NCBI GenBank assembly: GCA_958295515.1
Contig: CATQGW010000005.1
Span: 62,001-126,000 of the forward strand
DNA length: 64,000 bases
Direction of reading: 5' to 3'
Source: an uncultured Dehalococcoidia bacterium
Lineage (GTDB): Bacteria; Chloroflexota; Dehalococcoidia; Bin125
Shown here: positions 1-8,684 of the stretch, one piece after another
Position numbering within the stretch: the first letter of the stretch is position 1
Layout: each line of letters begins with the position of its first letter
The notes under the pieces: generated by a model
Databases searched by the model: none
Told to the model about the DNA's origin: nothing
Seen by the model: only the letters and a program-made list of their open reading frames with translations
Made by a program: the position numbers and the translations under genes

Positions 1-1162
1 GCTGCACAAGAAATGCCGTTGCTGCAATACCCAGGTAGTGCTGGTCGTCATGGCTGTGCAACCGTGAGCCCAGATCGAGCTCGATCGTATTAGGCTGTAG
101 AACGTCGACGTTCGGACGCGGAGCATCAAGGACGATGTGTTCGGACCACATGGCTGTGCCTTCTGACAGCCAACCCGGAACACGTCGCCCGGCAGGGCCG
201 GCTAGTTCATGTTGCATGACGTGAAAATATTCGTGAGTAAGAGTCTGACTGGCGTTCGACGGCGCGCTCTCAAACGTGGCGGTGACGGGCTGTGTCCACT
301 CGGTGGAAGGAATCACGATCACGCTGACGCCGTGGTGCGTTGTGGGAGAAAACGCGAAGGCGTTGGAGGATGTGTTGTAGTTTTCCTGTTGGCGTATCTG
401 CGCTTCGGGTGTCGTGGTGACACGGATGCGCAGATGTTCAGCGGGGACTTCAAGCTTGAACTTGGCGGCGAACTGCTCAACGACGAATCGTACATCGGCT
501 TCAACCATCTCGCGGAAGTTGTCGGGCAAGTCTCTGTGCAGGCCTCCAGCGAATTGGATCTCCGGCAGGTCCCCAGTGGGGTGGAGCCATTCGACGGGTT
601 CGGTGAGATTGATCTGCAACGCTTCGCCACGATTGACGAGCAGGGGCTGGAAGCTGGGGGTGTTTGGCGCAGGCGACCAAGGAATGAAGCGCTGCTCTGC
701 GGCGAGCCAGCGCCAGGCAAGCGTGATTTGATCGCGAAGACCGAGCAGAACATCTGGGACGGGCCTGCCGCTCGGGCCGGTCCAGGCGACGAGCTGTTCG
801 CCGGGTTCGAGGTGAAAGCGGCGTGTTGCGGGCTCGGCGGGGCGCGTCCAAATGACCGGTTGGTCGGCGTTGATGCGGAACCAGTAGCCGCGTCCGGGTT
901 GGAGAGTGAGCAGCGCGGCGGGGTCATTGGCCGCGGCGCGGCGCACCTCACGCTCATCGCCGTCGTGAATTCGTTCAAGCTCGTTCAGTTGTTCAAAGAG
1001 ATCGGAGGCCGCTGTCGCCTCGTGGATCCAACCGATCAGGTTCCAGCCGGGGTGCAGTGTCGTCGTAATGCTGTCGTCGGCCTGCGCAGCCGAGACTTGA
1101 TACGCCGCCGCACACAACAACAGGGCGATAGCCACAGATGCGATGGCAGCGTTGCGCTTCAT
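1..1162 (-). CDS. Secreted HExxH metallopeptidase-like protein with PGWNLIGW domain (3' end off window)
   Basis: The gene runs off the left edge, so only the first 387 residues are visible. It starts at an ATG (1162) with a signal peptide (MKR, hydrophobic core, AQA). An HPGWNLIGW motif follows around residue 40, in a domain also found in the plus-strand gene at 2468. The peptidase signature is HEYFH at residues 310-314, followed by a WLSEG motif whose Glu is residue 334. This HExxH plus downstream Glu spacing is typical of gluzincin zinc peptidases. Direct translation supports all of this; secretion and zinc binding follow from the motifs. The substrate is unknown. It is a paralogue of the 2468-4708 protein, with the same order of parts but low overall identity. 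Confidence 0.8.
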   Translation of the reverse strand, partial: MKRNAAIASVAIALLLCAAAYQVSAAQADDSITTTLHPGWNLIGWIHEATAASDLFEQLNELERIHDGDEREVRRAAANDPAALLTLQPGRGYWFRINADQPVIWTRPAEPATRRFHLEPGEQLVAWTGPSGRPVPDVLLGLRDQITLAWRWLAAEQRFIPWSPAPNTPSFQPLLVNRGEALQINLTEPVEWLHPTGDLPEIQFAGGLHRDLPDNFREMVEADVRFVVEQFAAKFKLEVPAEHLRIRVTTTPEAQIRQQENYNTSSNAFAFSPTTHHGVSVIVIPSTEWTQPVTATFESAPSNASQTLTHEYFHVMQHELAGPAGRRVPGWLSEGTAMWSEHIVLDAPRPNVDVLQPNTIELDLGSRLHSHDDQHYLGIAATAFLVQ

Positions 1163-1174
1163 CGATCGCATCCG

Positions 1175-2389
1175 TCACGAACTATCGGAGGTGGGCAGCG
1201 AGATTGCGCCTGACTCAGCTAGTTGGGCGATCTCCGCGTCGGTGCGGCCGATGCTGCGGAGGACCTCCTGTGTGTGTTGGGCGGGGGTGCTGGCGCCTTG
1301 TTTTAGCTGGATGGGGGTGCGGCTTAGGTGGACGGGGCTGGCGCTGACTTTGAGGGTGTCGTTGCCGTTGGCTACGGGGAGTTGGGCGATCATCCCTCGG
1401 GCGGCGATGTGGGGGTCGTTGATGATGTCGGGGAGGGTGTTGAGCGGGGCGACGATGCAGACGCCTTCGAGCTCGGCCTCCCACTCGGCGGTGGTGCGTT
1501 TGGCGAAGGCGTCGTTGAGGATCGGCTCGATCTCGGCGTGGTGCGCGGTGCGGTCGGCGTTGGTTTGGAAGCGCGGGTCGTCGAGCAGGTCGAGGCGGTC
1601 GATTTTGGCGCAGAAGAGTTGCCAGTCTTTGACGCCGGCGACAACGCAGTGTCCGTCGGCGGTGGGGAGCGCCTGGAAGGGGGTGACGAGCGGATGGCGA
1701 GTGCCGATCGGGCCGGGCACTTCGTCGGTGTTGGCGGCGCGGACGACGGCGTTTTCGAGCAGCGCAACCTGGCTGTCGAGCATGGCGACATCGACATGTT
1801 GGCCGAGGCCGGAGGTCTGGCGCTCGTGGAGCGCGGCGAGCAGTCCGATCGCGGTGTACATGCCGCCGGCCATGTCGCCGATGCTGTAGCCGGGGCGAGT
1901 GGGCGGGCCGCCGGGGTGGCCGGTGATGCTCATCACGCCGCCCATGCCCTGCACGATCACGTCCACCGCGGGGCGGTTTTTGTAGGGGCCGGTGTGGCCG
2001 AAGCCGGAGGTGGAGGCGTAGATCAAACGGGGGTTGAGTTGGGAGAGGTCGTCGTAGCCGAGGCCGAGGCGTTGCATTGCGCCGGGGCGGAAGTTTTCGG
2101 TGAGCACGTCAATTGCGCCGTTGGCGGGATCGATCAGGTCGCGGACGATTTGGACGGCTTCGGGGGTTTTGAGGTCAAGGGTGAGCGATTTCTTGCCGCG
2201 GTTGACGCTGAAGAAGTAGGTGGAGACGCCGTGAACGTAGGGGCCGGCGCCGCGGCGTTGTTCGTCGATCCCGGCGGGTTCAACCTTGATCACGTCCGCG
2301 CCAAGGTCGGTGAGGATCATCGAGCCGTAGGGCCCGGCGAGGGCCCAGGTGAAATCGAGGATGCGAAGTCCGCGGAGCGGTCCGGGCAT
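1175..2389 (-). CDS. CaiB/BaiF family III CoA-transferase
   Basis: 404 residues, the usual length for a class III CoA-transferase. The N-terminus (GLRILDFTWALAGPYGSM) and the LGADVIKVEP segment are family hallmarks, as are NRGKKSLTLDLKTPE and the FRPGAMQRLGLGY segment. Such enzymes move CoA between an acyl-CoA and a free carboxylic acid through an Asp-linked thioester. The acid used here cannot be read from sequence. The start at 2389 gives the standard N-terminus. The gene ends 12 bases from the start of the metallopeptidase gene at 1162, on the same strand, so cotranscription is possible but there is no functional link. Confidence 0.9.
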   Translation of the reverse strand: MPGPLRGLRILDFTWALAGPYGSMILTDLGADVIKVEPAGIDEQRRGAGPYVHGVSTYFFSVNRGKKSLTLDLKTPEAVQIVRDLIDPANGAIDVLTENFRPGAMQRLGLGYDDLSQLNPRLIYASTSGFGHTGPYKNRPAVDVIVQGMGGVMSITGHPGGPPTRPGYSIGDMAGGMYTAIGLLAALHERQTSGLGQHVDVAMLDSQVALLENAVVRAANTDEVPGPIGTRHPLVTPFQALPTADGHCVVAGVKDWQLFCAKIDRLDLLDDPRFQTNADRTAHHAEIEPILNDAFAKRTTAEWEAELEGVCIVAPLNTLPDIINDPHIAARGMIAQLPVANGNDTLKVSASPVHLSRTPIQLKQGASTPAQHTQEVLRSIGRTDAEIAQLAESGAISLPTSDSS

Positions 2390-2467
2390 GGCGTCAAGCT
2401 CCAGATCCGACTAGCCTTGCCGTGCCACTTGGCGTGGGTGCAATGCAGCACATGATAGAGATGCGGA

Positions 2468-4708
2468 ATGAAGCGAATCGCGCCAGTCATCGCAGTCGCG
2501 CTATTCACACTGGCGCTGCTCGCCTACGCCTTCAGCTCGCCTCACACCGTCCGCGCCGATTCGGAACAGACCGCCACCACGCTCTACCCGGGTTGGAACC
2601 TGATCGGATGGGTTGATGTCGAAGCGCCCGTTGGTGATCTGTTTGAGACGCTGCCCAGCTTGAAGTCGGTGTATGCGTACGAGAGTGCGGAACAGCGTTG
2701 GCTCTCTGCGACCGCCGAAGGCGGCGATCTACAAATGCTCACGCCCGGGATGGGACTGTGGCTGCGAATGCGCGACGGTGCGCCATTCGAGTGGCAGCGC
2801 GTCCGCGGCGCTTATGTGAACTCGTCGATGCTCACGGCGGGGCGCAATGTGATCGCCTGGCAAGCTCTGGACGCGGTGCCCGCAGCAGTGGGGCTGCGCC
2901 AAATCCGCAATGCCGCGACGCTGGTCTTGAAATGGGACGCCCAAACACAGCGCTGGCAGACGGCTGCGCTGCGCCTCCCCCACTCGCTGTGGACATTGAC
3001 GGAGTTCAACCACGGCGACGCCATCTACGTCGACGCCGAACAACCCGTCGAATGGCGGCAGCTTACGGGCGAGAGTCCGCGTGTGACGTTCATCGGCGAT
3101 GTATCCGAGGAACAGCGCCGCGAGACCCTGGAGGAGTTGGAGTTCATTCGCGAGACCTTCGCCACCACTTTCGGCGGCGTGGTTTCGGGACTCAATGTTT
3201 TCGTCTTCGAAGACGTAGAAACGCACACTGAGTGGGCTCGAAGCGTCTGGGGCACCTCGCTCTACGGCTGTGGCTATGCAGCCGGGATGCACATTGGCTA
3301 CACACTCAGTTGCGGTGCTTCCGTTCTCGCCCATGAGTACTTCCACGCCCTCCAACATTTCACCGGCCGGCGCGACAAAGGCGGGATTCCCGTCGGGCCT
3401 TGGATGAAGGAAGGTGGCGCAAAGTTAGCTGAGTGGGTCTACCAAGACGCCGCCGGGCAGCGTCGGTTCAGCCGCCAAGTACATGACGCCTTGGCGAGGA
3501 TCCGAACTGTGGATGCCAACTTGACTGACCCCTCGAATCAAACGATGCGGTACACCGGGGGTGCAGTCGCGACGACGCTTCTTGCGCAACGCGCTGGAGC
3601 ATCAGCGCTCCTGCAGTATATCCATAGCGTCTTCCCACCGGCAGGCAATTATGTACCAGAGGAAGTGTTCGAGAGCATATTCGGCATCTCAATCGACGAT
3701 TTCTATCGTGATTTTGAGGCTGCACGAGGCAAGAGCATCGAGCAATTCGGGCAACTGAGCAGCCGGGCGACGACACTCGTTACGTCGGAATCGCCGTACC
3801 GACTGAAGGTCGCGCTCGAGGGTCCGGACGGCTCCTCACTAGACGGTTTTGCCCGCGTCGGTGTCCCCATCGGATCAATAGCGTTCGACAGTCTCGTGTC
3901 GGTTCCGGCTTTACCTGGTTCGTACCGCCTAGGCAAGATCAACATCGGCCGCTGCTCAGTCGGCCGGACAATTATCGGTGGACAGGCAGGAGAATGGCTC
4001 ACAGTTGACGATCGTTGGCCAGCGGCAGCTCACCGGGTACGACTGTCGTCGCCCGGTTGCGACAGCATGATCACAGGGATCGTACGAGGCCCAGACGGTT
4101 CACCATTACGTACGAGAGAACTCAGAGTCTGGATCGAAGCCTATTCAGGCCCTGACAATTGGGTGTCGCGAACGGCGGCAGTCTCACCGACAGAGGACGG
4201 GCGATTCGAGATGCCCGTCGTTGACGGCCGGTACTCCATCGGAGTGTCGCCAATCGAAACGGACGGGGCAAGGTTCGGTTGGTACGCGCCTGACGGCTTG
4301 ACTCGGCAGCCAAGTGAGCGACACATCTTCGACGTGCCGAGCAGTGGCGTAGTCGAGATCGACATTACGCTTCCATACGGCCGCAAGGTAAGAATCGCGG
4401 GTCTCGTGCGCGGGCCGGACGGGCACGCAGTCACGGGTGTCATCATCTCCCCACATGGGACGCTCACTACAGCCGATGAGTCCCAAGGCTGGATCGGGTG
4501 GAGCGATATCAGTGGTCAGGCGGGAGAATTCGCTGTGACGTTCACCGGCACCCATGTGGCGCTCGGAGTGTGGGCAGGCGAGTGCAGGCTGGGCACATAC
4601 GGGCCCGGAGGGTTCAGGCCGGCAGGTCAGGCCGCACGCTACTTCGAGGTGAACGACGAGGACATCACCGACATCGTGATCGAACTGCCGACCACCACGT
4701 GCGAGTAG
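2468..4708 (+). CDS. Secreted HExxH metallopeptidase-like protein with PGWNLIGW domains and C-terminal beta-sandwich repeats
   Basis: 746 residues. A signal peptide (MKR, hydrophobic stretch to about residue 30) is followed by two copies of a domain that begins YPGWNLIGW (residue about 42) or LTAGRNVIAW (about 118). The peptidase core has HEYFH at 289-293 and WMKEG with Glu315, the arrangement seen in gluzincins. From about residue 440 there are three carboxypeptidase-regulatory-like beta domains marked by GPDGS or RGPDG turns. It is a paralogue of the truncated gene at 1-1162. Probably an extracellular, cell-surface or matrix protease. The PGWNLIGW domain is common in secreted Dehalococcoidia proteins, as I recall it; its function is not known to me. 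Confidence 0.82.
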   Translation: MKRIAPVIAVALFTLALLAYAFSSPHTVRADSEQTATTLYPGWNLIGWVDVEAPVGDLFETLPSLKSVYAYESAEQRWLSATAEGGDLQMLTPGMGLWLRMRDGAPFEWQRVRGAYVNSSMLTAGRNVIAWQALDAVPAAVGLRQIRNAATLVLKWDAQTQRWQTAALRLPHSLWTLTEFNHGDAIYVDAEQPVEWRQLTGESPRVTFIGDVSEEQRRETLEELEFIRETFATTFGGVVSGLNVFVFEDVETHTEWARSVWGTSLYGCGYAAGMHIGYTLSCGASVLAHEYFHALQHFTGRRDKGGIPVGPWMKEGGAKLAEWVYQDAAGQRRFSRQVHDALARIRTVDANLTDPSNQTMRYTGGAVATTLLAQRAGASALLQYIHSVFPPAGNYVPEEVFESIFGISIDDFYRDFEAARGKSIEQFGQLSSRATTLVTSESPYRLKVALEGPDGSSLDGFARVGVPIGSIAFDSLVSVPALPGSYRLGKINIGRCSVGRTIIGGQAGEWLTVDDRWPAAAHRVRLSSPGCDSMITGIVRGPDGSPLRTRELRVWIEAYSGPDNWVSRTAAVSPTEDGRFEMPVVDGRYSIGVSPIETDGARFGWYAPDGLTRQPSERHIFDVPSSGVVEIDITLPYGRKVRIAGLVRGPDGHAVTGVIISPHGTLTTADESQGWIGWSDISGQAGEFAVTFTGTHVALGVWAGECRLGTYGPGGFRPAGQAARYFEVNDEDITDIVIELPTTTCE

Positions 4709-4723
4709 ACGGCCTGCTTGCGC

Positions 4724-5278
4724 TTACGGTTCGAGGCCGGGGGTGCCGGGTTCGAGTTGGACGCCGAGGGTGTTGAGTGCCATGGAGACCAGGTTGTATT
4801 GGCCGGCGGCGAAGACTACGTCCATCAGTTGCTGGGTGTTGTACTGCTCGGCGAGGGCGGCCCAGGTTTGGTCGGAGACGAAGGCGTCCTGGTGGAGTTC
4901 GTCGGCGGCGGTGAGCAGGGCGCGCTCGTGGTCGCTCCAGCCTTCGGCGGCGGGGCCCTGCTTGACGCGCTCGACCTCTTCGAGCGTGAGGCCGGCCTCC
5001 TGTCCGATGCGACGGTGCTGGCCGAACTCGTAGCCGGATTGGCAGTTCCAGCCCATGCGCAGGATGATCAGCTCGCGCTCGCGCGGGGGGAGGGTGGAGC
5101 CGGCCAGGACGTGGCGGGCGAACTGCCCCCAGGCGCGGGAGAGTTCGGGGTAGTTGGCGAGGGTGCGGGTGATGTTGAGCACGGGTCCGCGCTCGGCGGC
5201 GCGTTGGAGCTGCTCTTTGGCGAGGCCGTCGGCGGTTTCGGGGTCGAGCGGTTGGACGCGCGGTTGGCTGAGACGCAT
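4724..5278 (-). CDS. Carboxymuconolactone decarboxylase / AhpD-like protein
   Basis: 184 residues with the CMD fold signature: LPPRERELIILRMGWNCQ, then a short loop and GQHRRIGQEAGLT. AhpD peroxidases use a CxxC pair; here a single Cys is followed by YEFGQH, so the redox pair is incomplete and decarboxylase-like or unknown chemistry is more likely. An AAAGGAAC ribosome binding site precedes the ATG. It lies 45 bases downstream of hisC on the same strand, so it may share the his transcript without belonging to histidine synthesis. Confidence 0.75.
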   Translation of the reverse strand: MRLSQPRVQPLDPETADGLAKEQLQRAAERGPVLNITRTLANYPELSRAWGQFARHVLAGSTLPPRERELIILRMGWNCQSGYEFGQHRRIGQEAGLTLEEVERVKQGPAAEGWSDHERALLTAADELHQDAFVSDQTWAALAEQYNTQQLMDVVFAAGQYNLVSMALNTLGVQLEPGTPGLEP

Positions 5279-5323
5279 GGTGGTTCCTTTGGGCGGTTCC
5301 TTTGGCGCGGTGCGGGCGCGCGG

Positions 5324-6478
5324 TCAGGATAGGGCGCGGGCGATCCGCTCGATCAGCTCGGGCAGCTGGTCGGGGCGTGGGACGGAGATGCGCACGCAGT
5401 TGCGCAGGCGTCGATTGGCGTAGAAGCGGACGAAGACGCCCTGGCGGGCGAGGGCGTCGTGGAATTCGCGGCCGGCGCTGGAGGTCGCGCCGGCGTCTTC
5501 GCCGAGCGGGGCGACGCGGACGAGCACGAAGTTGGACTGCGAGGGGTAGGGGCGCAGCTGGGGGTGTTCGGCCAGCGCGGCGATCAGGCGTTCGCGGGTT
5601 TCGACGATCTGGTCCACCTGCGCGTTGAGCGCGTCGGCGGCGCGCAGCGCGGCCAGTCCGGCGGCCGCGGCGGCGACATTGACGTTGTAGGGCTGCTTGA
5701 CCTTGAGCAGCGACTCGACCAGCTGCGGGTGGGCGGCGGCGTAGCCGAGCCGCAGGCCGGCGATCCCGGCCCACTTGGAGAAGGTGCGGGCGACGATCAG
5801 GCGTGGGTAACGGTCGAGCAGATCGACGGCGGAGGCGGAGTCGGCGCCACGAGCGAACTCGATGTAGGCCTCATCCATCAGCACCATCGCGCCGGTGTCG
5901 AGCAGCGCTTCGAGCGCGGCGCGGGGAAAGAGATCGCCGGTCGGGTTATTGGGCGAGGTGACGACCACCAGCCCCGCGGGAGCGCCGTCCGCGGAGTGCG
6001 TTGCGGCCTCCAGCAACGGCTCCAGCTCGATGCGGAATTCGTCGGCGCGGGGGATTTCGACGAATGGGAGCTGGTTCACGTCGGCGAGGAAGCGGTACAT
6101 GCCGAACGCGGGCGTGGAGACGACGACCGCGCGACCGGGCGGGACGACGGCGCGCATGATCAGGTCGAGCGGCTCGTCCATCCCCGAGCCGGCGATCACG
6201 CGGTCGCTCGGGACGCCGAGGCGCGCGCCGAGCGCTTCGCGCAGCGCCGGCTGCAAGGGATCGGGATAGATCGAGGCTCCGTCGCTGTCGGCGAGCGACT
6301 CGCGCAGCGCGGCGCGCACATCGGGGTGGACGCCGAAGGGGTTCTCGTTGGCGTCCAGCTTGAGCGCATCGGCGACAGGTACGCCGACGCGGCGGCAGCG
6401 CTCTTCGAGCGTGGGCACCGACTCGTAGCCCGGCAGGGCGGCGAGGTGGGGATGGACGGCGGGGGGATCGTGAGGCAT
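5324..6478 (-). CDS. hisC: Histidinol-phosphate aminotransferase
   Basis: 384 residues, a fold-type I PLP aminotransferase. Visible signatures are KLDANENPFG near the N-terminus, TSPNNPTG in the middle and RTFSKWAGIAGLRLGY, whose Lys is the PLP Schiff-base residue. It converts imidazole acetol phosphate to histidinol phosphate. hisD lies 19 bases upstream on the same strand, catalysing the last two steps of the same pathway, which makes the histidine role much more likely than a general aromatic aminotransferase. No other his genes are in the window. Confidence 0.9.
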   Translation of the reverse strand: MPHDPPAVHPHLAALPGYESVPTLEERCRRVGVPVADALKLDANENPFGVHPDVRAALRESLADSDGASIYPDPLQPALREALGARLGVPSDRVIAGSGMDEPLDLIMRAVVPPGRAVVVSTPAFGMYRFLADVNQLPFVEIPRADEFRIELEPLLEAATHSADGAPAGLVVVTSPNNPTGDLFPRAALEALLDTGAMVLMDEAYIEFARGADSASAVDLLDRYPRLIVARTFSKWAGIAGLRLGYAAAHPQLVESLLKVKQPYNVNVAAAAAGLAALRAADALNAQVDQIVETRERLIAALAEHPQLRPYPSQSNFVLVRVAPLGEDAGATSSAGREFHDALARQGVFVRFYANRRLRNCVRISVPRPDQLPELIERIARALS

Positions 6479-6497
6479 CGGCGGGCGGCTTCGGGGC

Positions 6498-7847
6498 TTA
6501 GCGATCGACGCGGCGGCGCTCGAGCGAGCGGGCGTGCGCGGTCAGATGCTCGGCGTGGGCGATTCGCTCGGCGTCGGCGGCGAGCCGATCGAGCGTGTCG
6601 GAGTCCACGTTTACCACGGTCGTGATTTTGCGGAACTCGCCGACGTTGAGCGCGGAGGCGAAGCGGGCTGCGCCGCCGGTGGGCATCACGTGGGAGGGGC
6701 CGGCGACGTAGTCGCCGAGCGCTTCGGGGGAGGCGTCGCCGATGAAGAGTCCTCCGGCGTTGCGCACCTGATCGGCGCGGTCGTGGGCGTCGCGAGTGAC
6801 CAGCGCCAGGTGTTCGGGCGCGAACTCATTGGCGAGGGCGAGCGCGTCGTCCAGTGTGGGGACGCAGGCGATGCCGCCGCGGCCGGTGAAGGCGGCGAGG
6901 GCGATGTCGCGGCGGGGGAGCGTCTCGGCCTGCTCGCGCAATTCGCGGCGGACCGCGTCGGCGAGCGCTTCGCTGGGGGTGAGCAGGATCGGCGCGGCGA
7001 AGCGGTCGTGCTCGGCCTGGGCGAGCAGGTCGGCGGCGCAGAGGGCGGGATCGGCGGAGTCGTCGGCGACGATCAGCGTCTCGGTGGGGCCGTAGACGGC
7101 GTCGATGCCGACCGCGCCGAAGACCTGGCGCTTGGCGGCGGTGACCCAGCGGTTGCCGGGGCCGAAGATTTTGTCGACGGCGGGGATCGACTCGGTACCG
7201 AAGGCGAGCGCGGCGATCGCCTGCGCGCCGCCGACCTTGTAGACGCTGCGCACGCCGGCGATTTCGGCGGCGAGCAGCTTGAGCGGGGCGACGGCGGCGC
7301 GTCCGTCGGCGGTGGGCACGGCGGGGCTGGCGATGGCGACATCCTCCACGCCGGCGACCACGGCGGGGATGGCGGTGTGGAGGACGGAGGAGGGGTAGAC
7401 GACATCGACGCCGGGCACGTAGAGGCCGACGCGGGCGATGGGGCGGACGATCTGTCCGAGTCCGTTCTCGGAGAACGATCTGGCGGCGTGCTGGAGTTGG
7501 AGCTCGTGGTAGGCGCGGACGCGATCGGCGGCGAGCTGGAGGGAGTTGACCAGCTCCTGGGGCACGGTATCGCGCGCCGCGGCGAACTCGGCATCGGAGA
7601 CGCGGAAGTCGTCGGGCGCGGCGCCGTCGATGGCGGCGCAGATGCGGCGCAGCGCGTCGTCGCCGCCCTCGCGCACCTCGCGCAGGATGCGGGCGACGGC
7701 CTCGTCGAAGCTGGGATGGTCGTCCCAGAGGCGGGCGATCACCTCGCGCTCGGCGGCGGTCAGTTCGCCCGTGTCGGGTTGGCGTTGCGCCAGCAGCGCC
7801 GCGCGCGCTGCATCGAGGCCGCGCCAGAGGGGAATCTCGGCGCTCAT
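6498..7847 (-). CDS. hisD: Histidinol dehydrogenase
   Basis: 449 residues from the ATG at 7847. A longer ATG at 7865 exists, but 7847 makes the ATGA overlap with the upstream stop that is the rule in this genome. Signatures include the NAD-site region VYKVGGAQAIAALAFGTE, FGPGNRWVTAAKR, LLAQAEHD, the EFAPEHL segment and DYVAGPSHVMPTGG, which contain the zinc ligands and catalytic residues of HisD. It oxidises histidinol to histidine in two NAD-dependent steps. It is coupled to the phospholipase C-like gene upstream and followed by hisC. Confidence 0.93.
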   Translation of the reverse strand: MSAEIPLWRGLDAARAALLAQRQPDTGELTAAEREVIARLWDDHPSFDEAVARILREVREGGDDALRRICAAIDGAAPDDFRVSDAEFAAARDTVPQELVNSLQLAADRVRAYHELQLQHAARSFSENGLGQIVRPIARVGLYVPGVDVVYPSSVLHTAIPAVVAGVEDVAIASPAVPTADGRAAVAPLKLLAAEIAGVRSVYKVGGAQAIAALAFGTESIPAVDKIFGPGNRWVTAAKRQVFGAVGIDAVYGPTETLIVADDSADPALCAADLLAQAEHDRFAAPILLTPSEALADAVRRELREQAETLPRRDIALAAFTGRGGIACVPTLDDALALANEFAPEHLALVTRDAHDRADQVRNAGGLFIGDASPEALGDYVAGPSHVMPTGGAARFASALNVGEFRKITTVVNVDSDTLDRLAADAERIAHAEHLTAHARSLERRRVDR

Positions 7848-8605
7848 GCGGCGTCGCCGAGCCATTCGCCGAGCGCTTGCGCGGTGCGCTCGGCGGTGGA
7901 TTCGAAGAAGGCGTCGAGCGCGGCCTGGTCAACGTGATTCAGCGTTTGATCGAGCAGTTCGGGGATGCGCTGCATGAACTCGTTGAGACCCTGCGCGTCG
8001 GCGATGCCGGCGCGGTTGAGGTGGCGCGAGGCGATGAAGGTGAAGCGCTCCCAATCGGGCGGGTGCTCGGTCACGGCGGCGGTGGTGTCGCGCCACTGTT
8101 CGAGGGTTGGCGCGTTGATGAAGCCGGCGTCGATCTCGAGCGCGGAGGCGAAGAGGGCGCGGCGCATGGAGCGCATCGTCTCGCCCTGCTCGCGCTCGCG
8201 GCGGTCGAACTCGTACTGGAGGATGCGGTCGAGCAGGTTGGCGTGGTCGTCGCCGCCGAGCAGGGAGCGGCTGCCGAAGTAGGGGCGGTAGATCGCGGTG
8301 ACGTATTCCTGGTCCATGACCAGATGGGTGAGGTAGCCGCAGACCCAGGCGCGCGTCTGGGGGTTGAGGCGGGCGGCGTCGCGGAGGCTGTGGTGGGCCT
8401 CGAAGAAGGCGGCGACGCTGTCCTGGTGGCGCTCGTCGGTGATGTCGAAGAAGTGGGTGCGCTCGCGCTCCCAGCGGGTGATGACGCGGATGTCGGGGGT
8501 GGTCGCGCCGAGTAGGAACGCGCCGTTGTCGGCGTCAAGGCGCTGGGCGCTGAGCCGCTCACCGGCGCGGCAGGCGGCGATCATGTGCGAGACGAGGGCG
8601 GGCAT
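7844..8605 (-). CDS. Zinc-dependent phospholipase C-like protein
   Basis: 253 residues from the ATG at 8605 (MPALVSHM...). A possible GTG or ATG start further upstream has no homology support. The pattern of spaced His/Asp residues, LLGATTPDIR, ERTHFFD, GYLTHLVMDQEY and the later RHLNRAG, fits the all-alpha zinc-dependent phospholipase C/S1-P1-like family whose ligands bind a metal cluster. No signal peptide is visible, so it may act in the cytoplasm or have a non-lipase role. Its stop overlaps the hisD start by four bases. Function is assigned at fold level only. Confidence 0.65.
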   Translation of the reverse strand: MPALVSHMIAACRAGERLSAQRLDADNGAFLLGATTPDIRVITRWERERTHFFDITDERHQDSVAAFFEAHHSLRDAARLNPQTRAWVCGYLTHLVMDQEYVTAIYRPYFGSRSLLGGDDHANLLDRILQYEFDRREREQGETMRSMRRALFASALEIDAGFINAPTLEQWRDTTAAVTEHPPDWERFTFIASRHLNRAGIADAQGLNEFMQRIPELLDQTLNHVDQAALDAFFESTAERTAQALGEWLGDAA

Positions 8606-8684
8606 ATGGGCGGAGTTTATCGCGCCGCCGTGCATACCGCCCGCACGCAGCGCCGATCGGCGAATACCGACTTATGCTGGGGGT

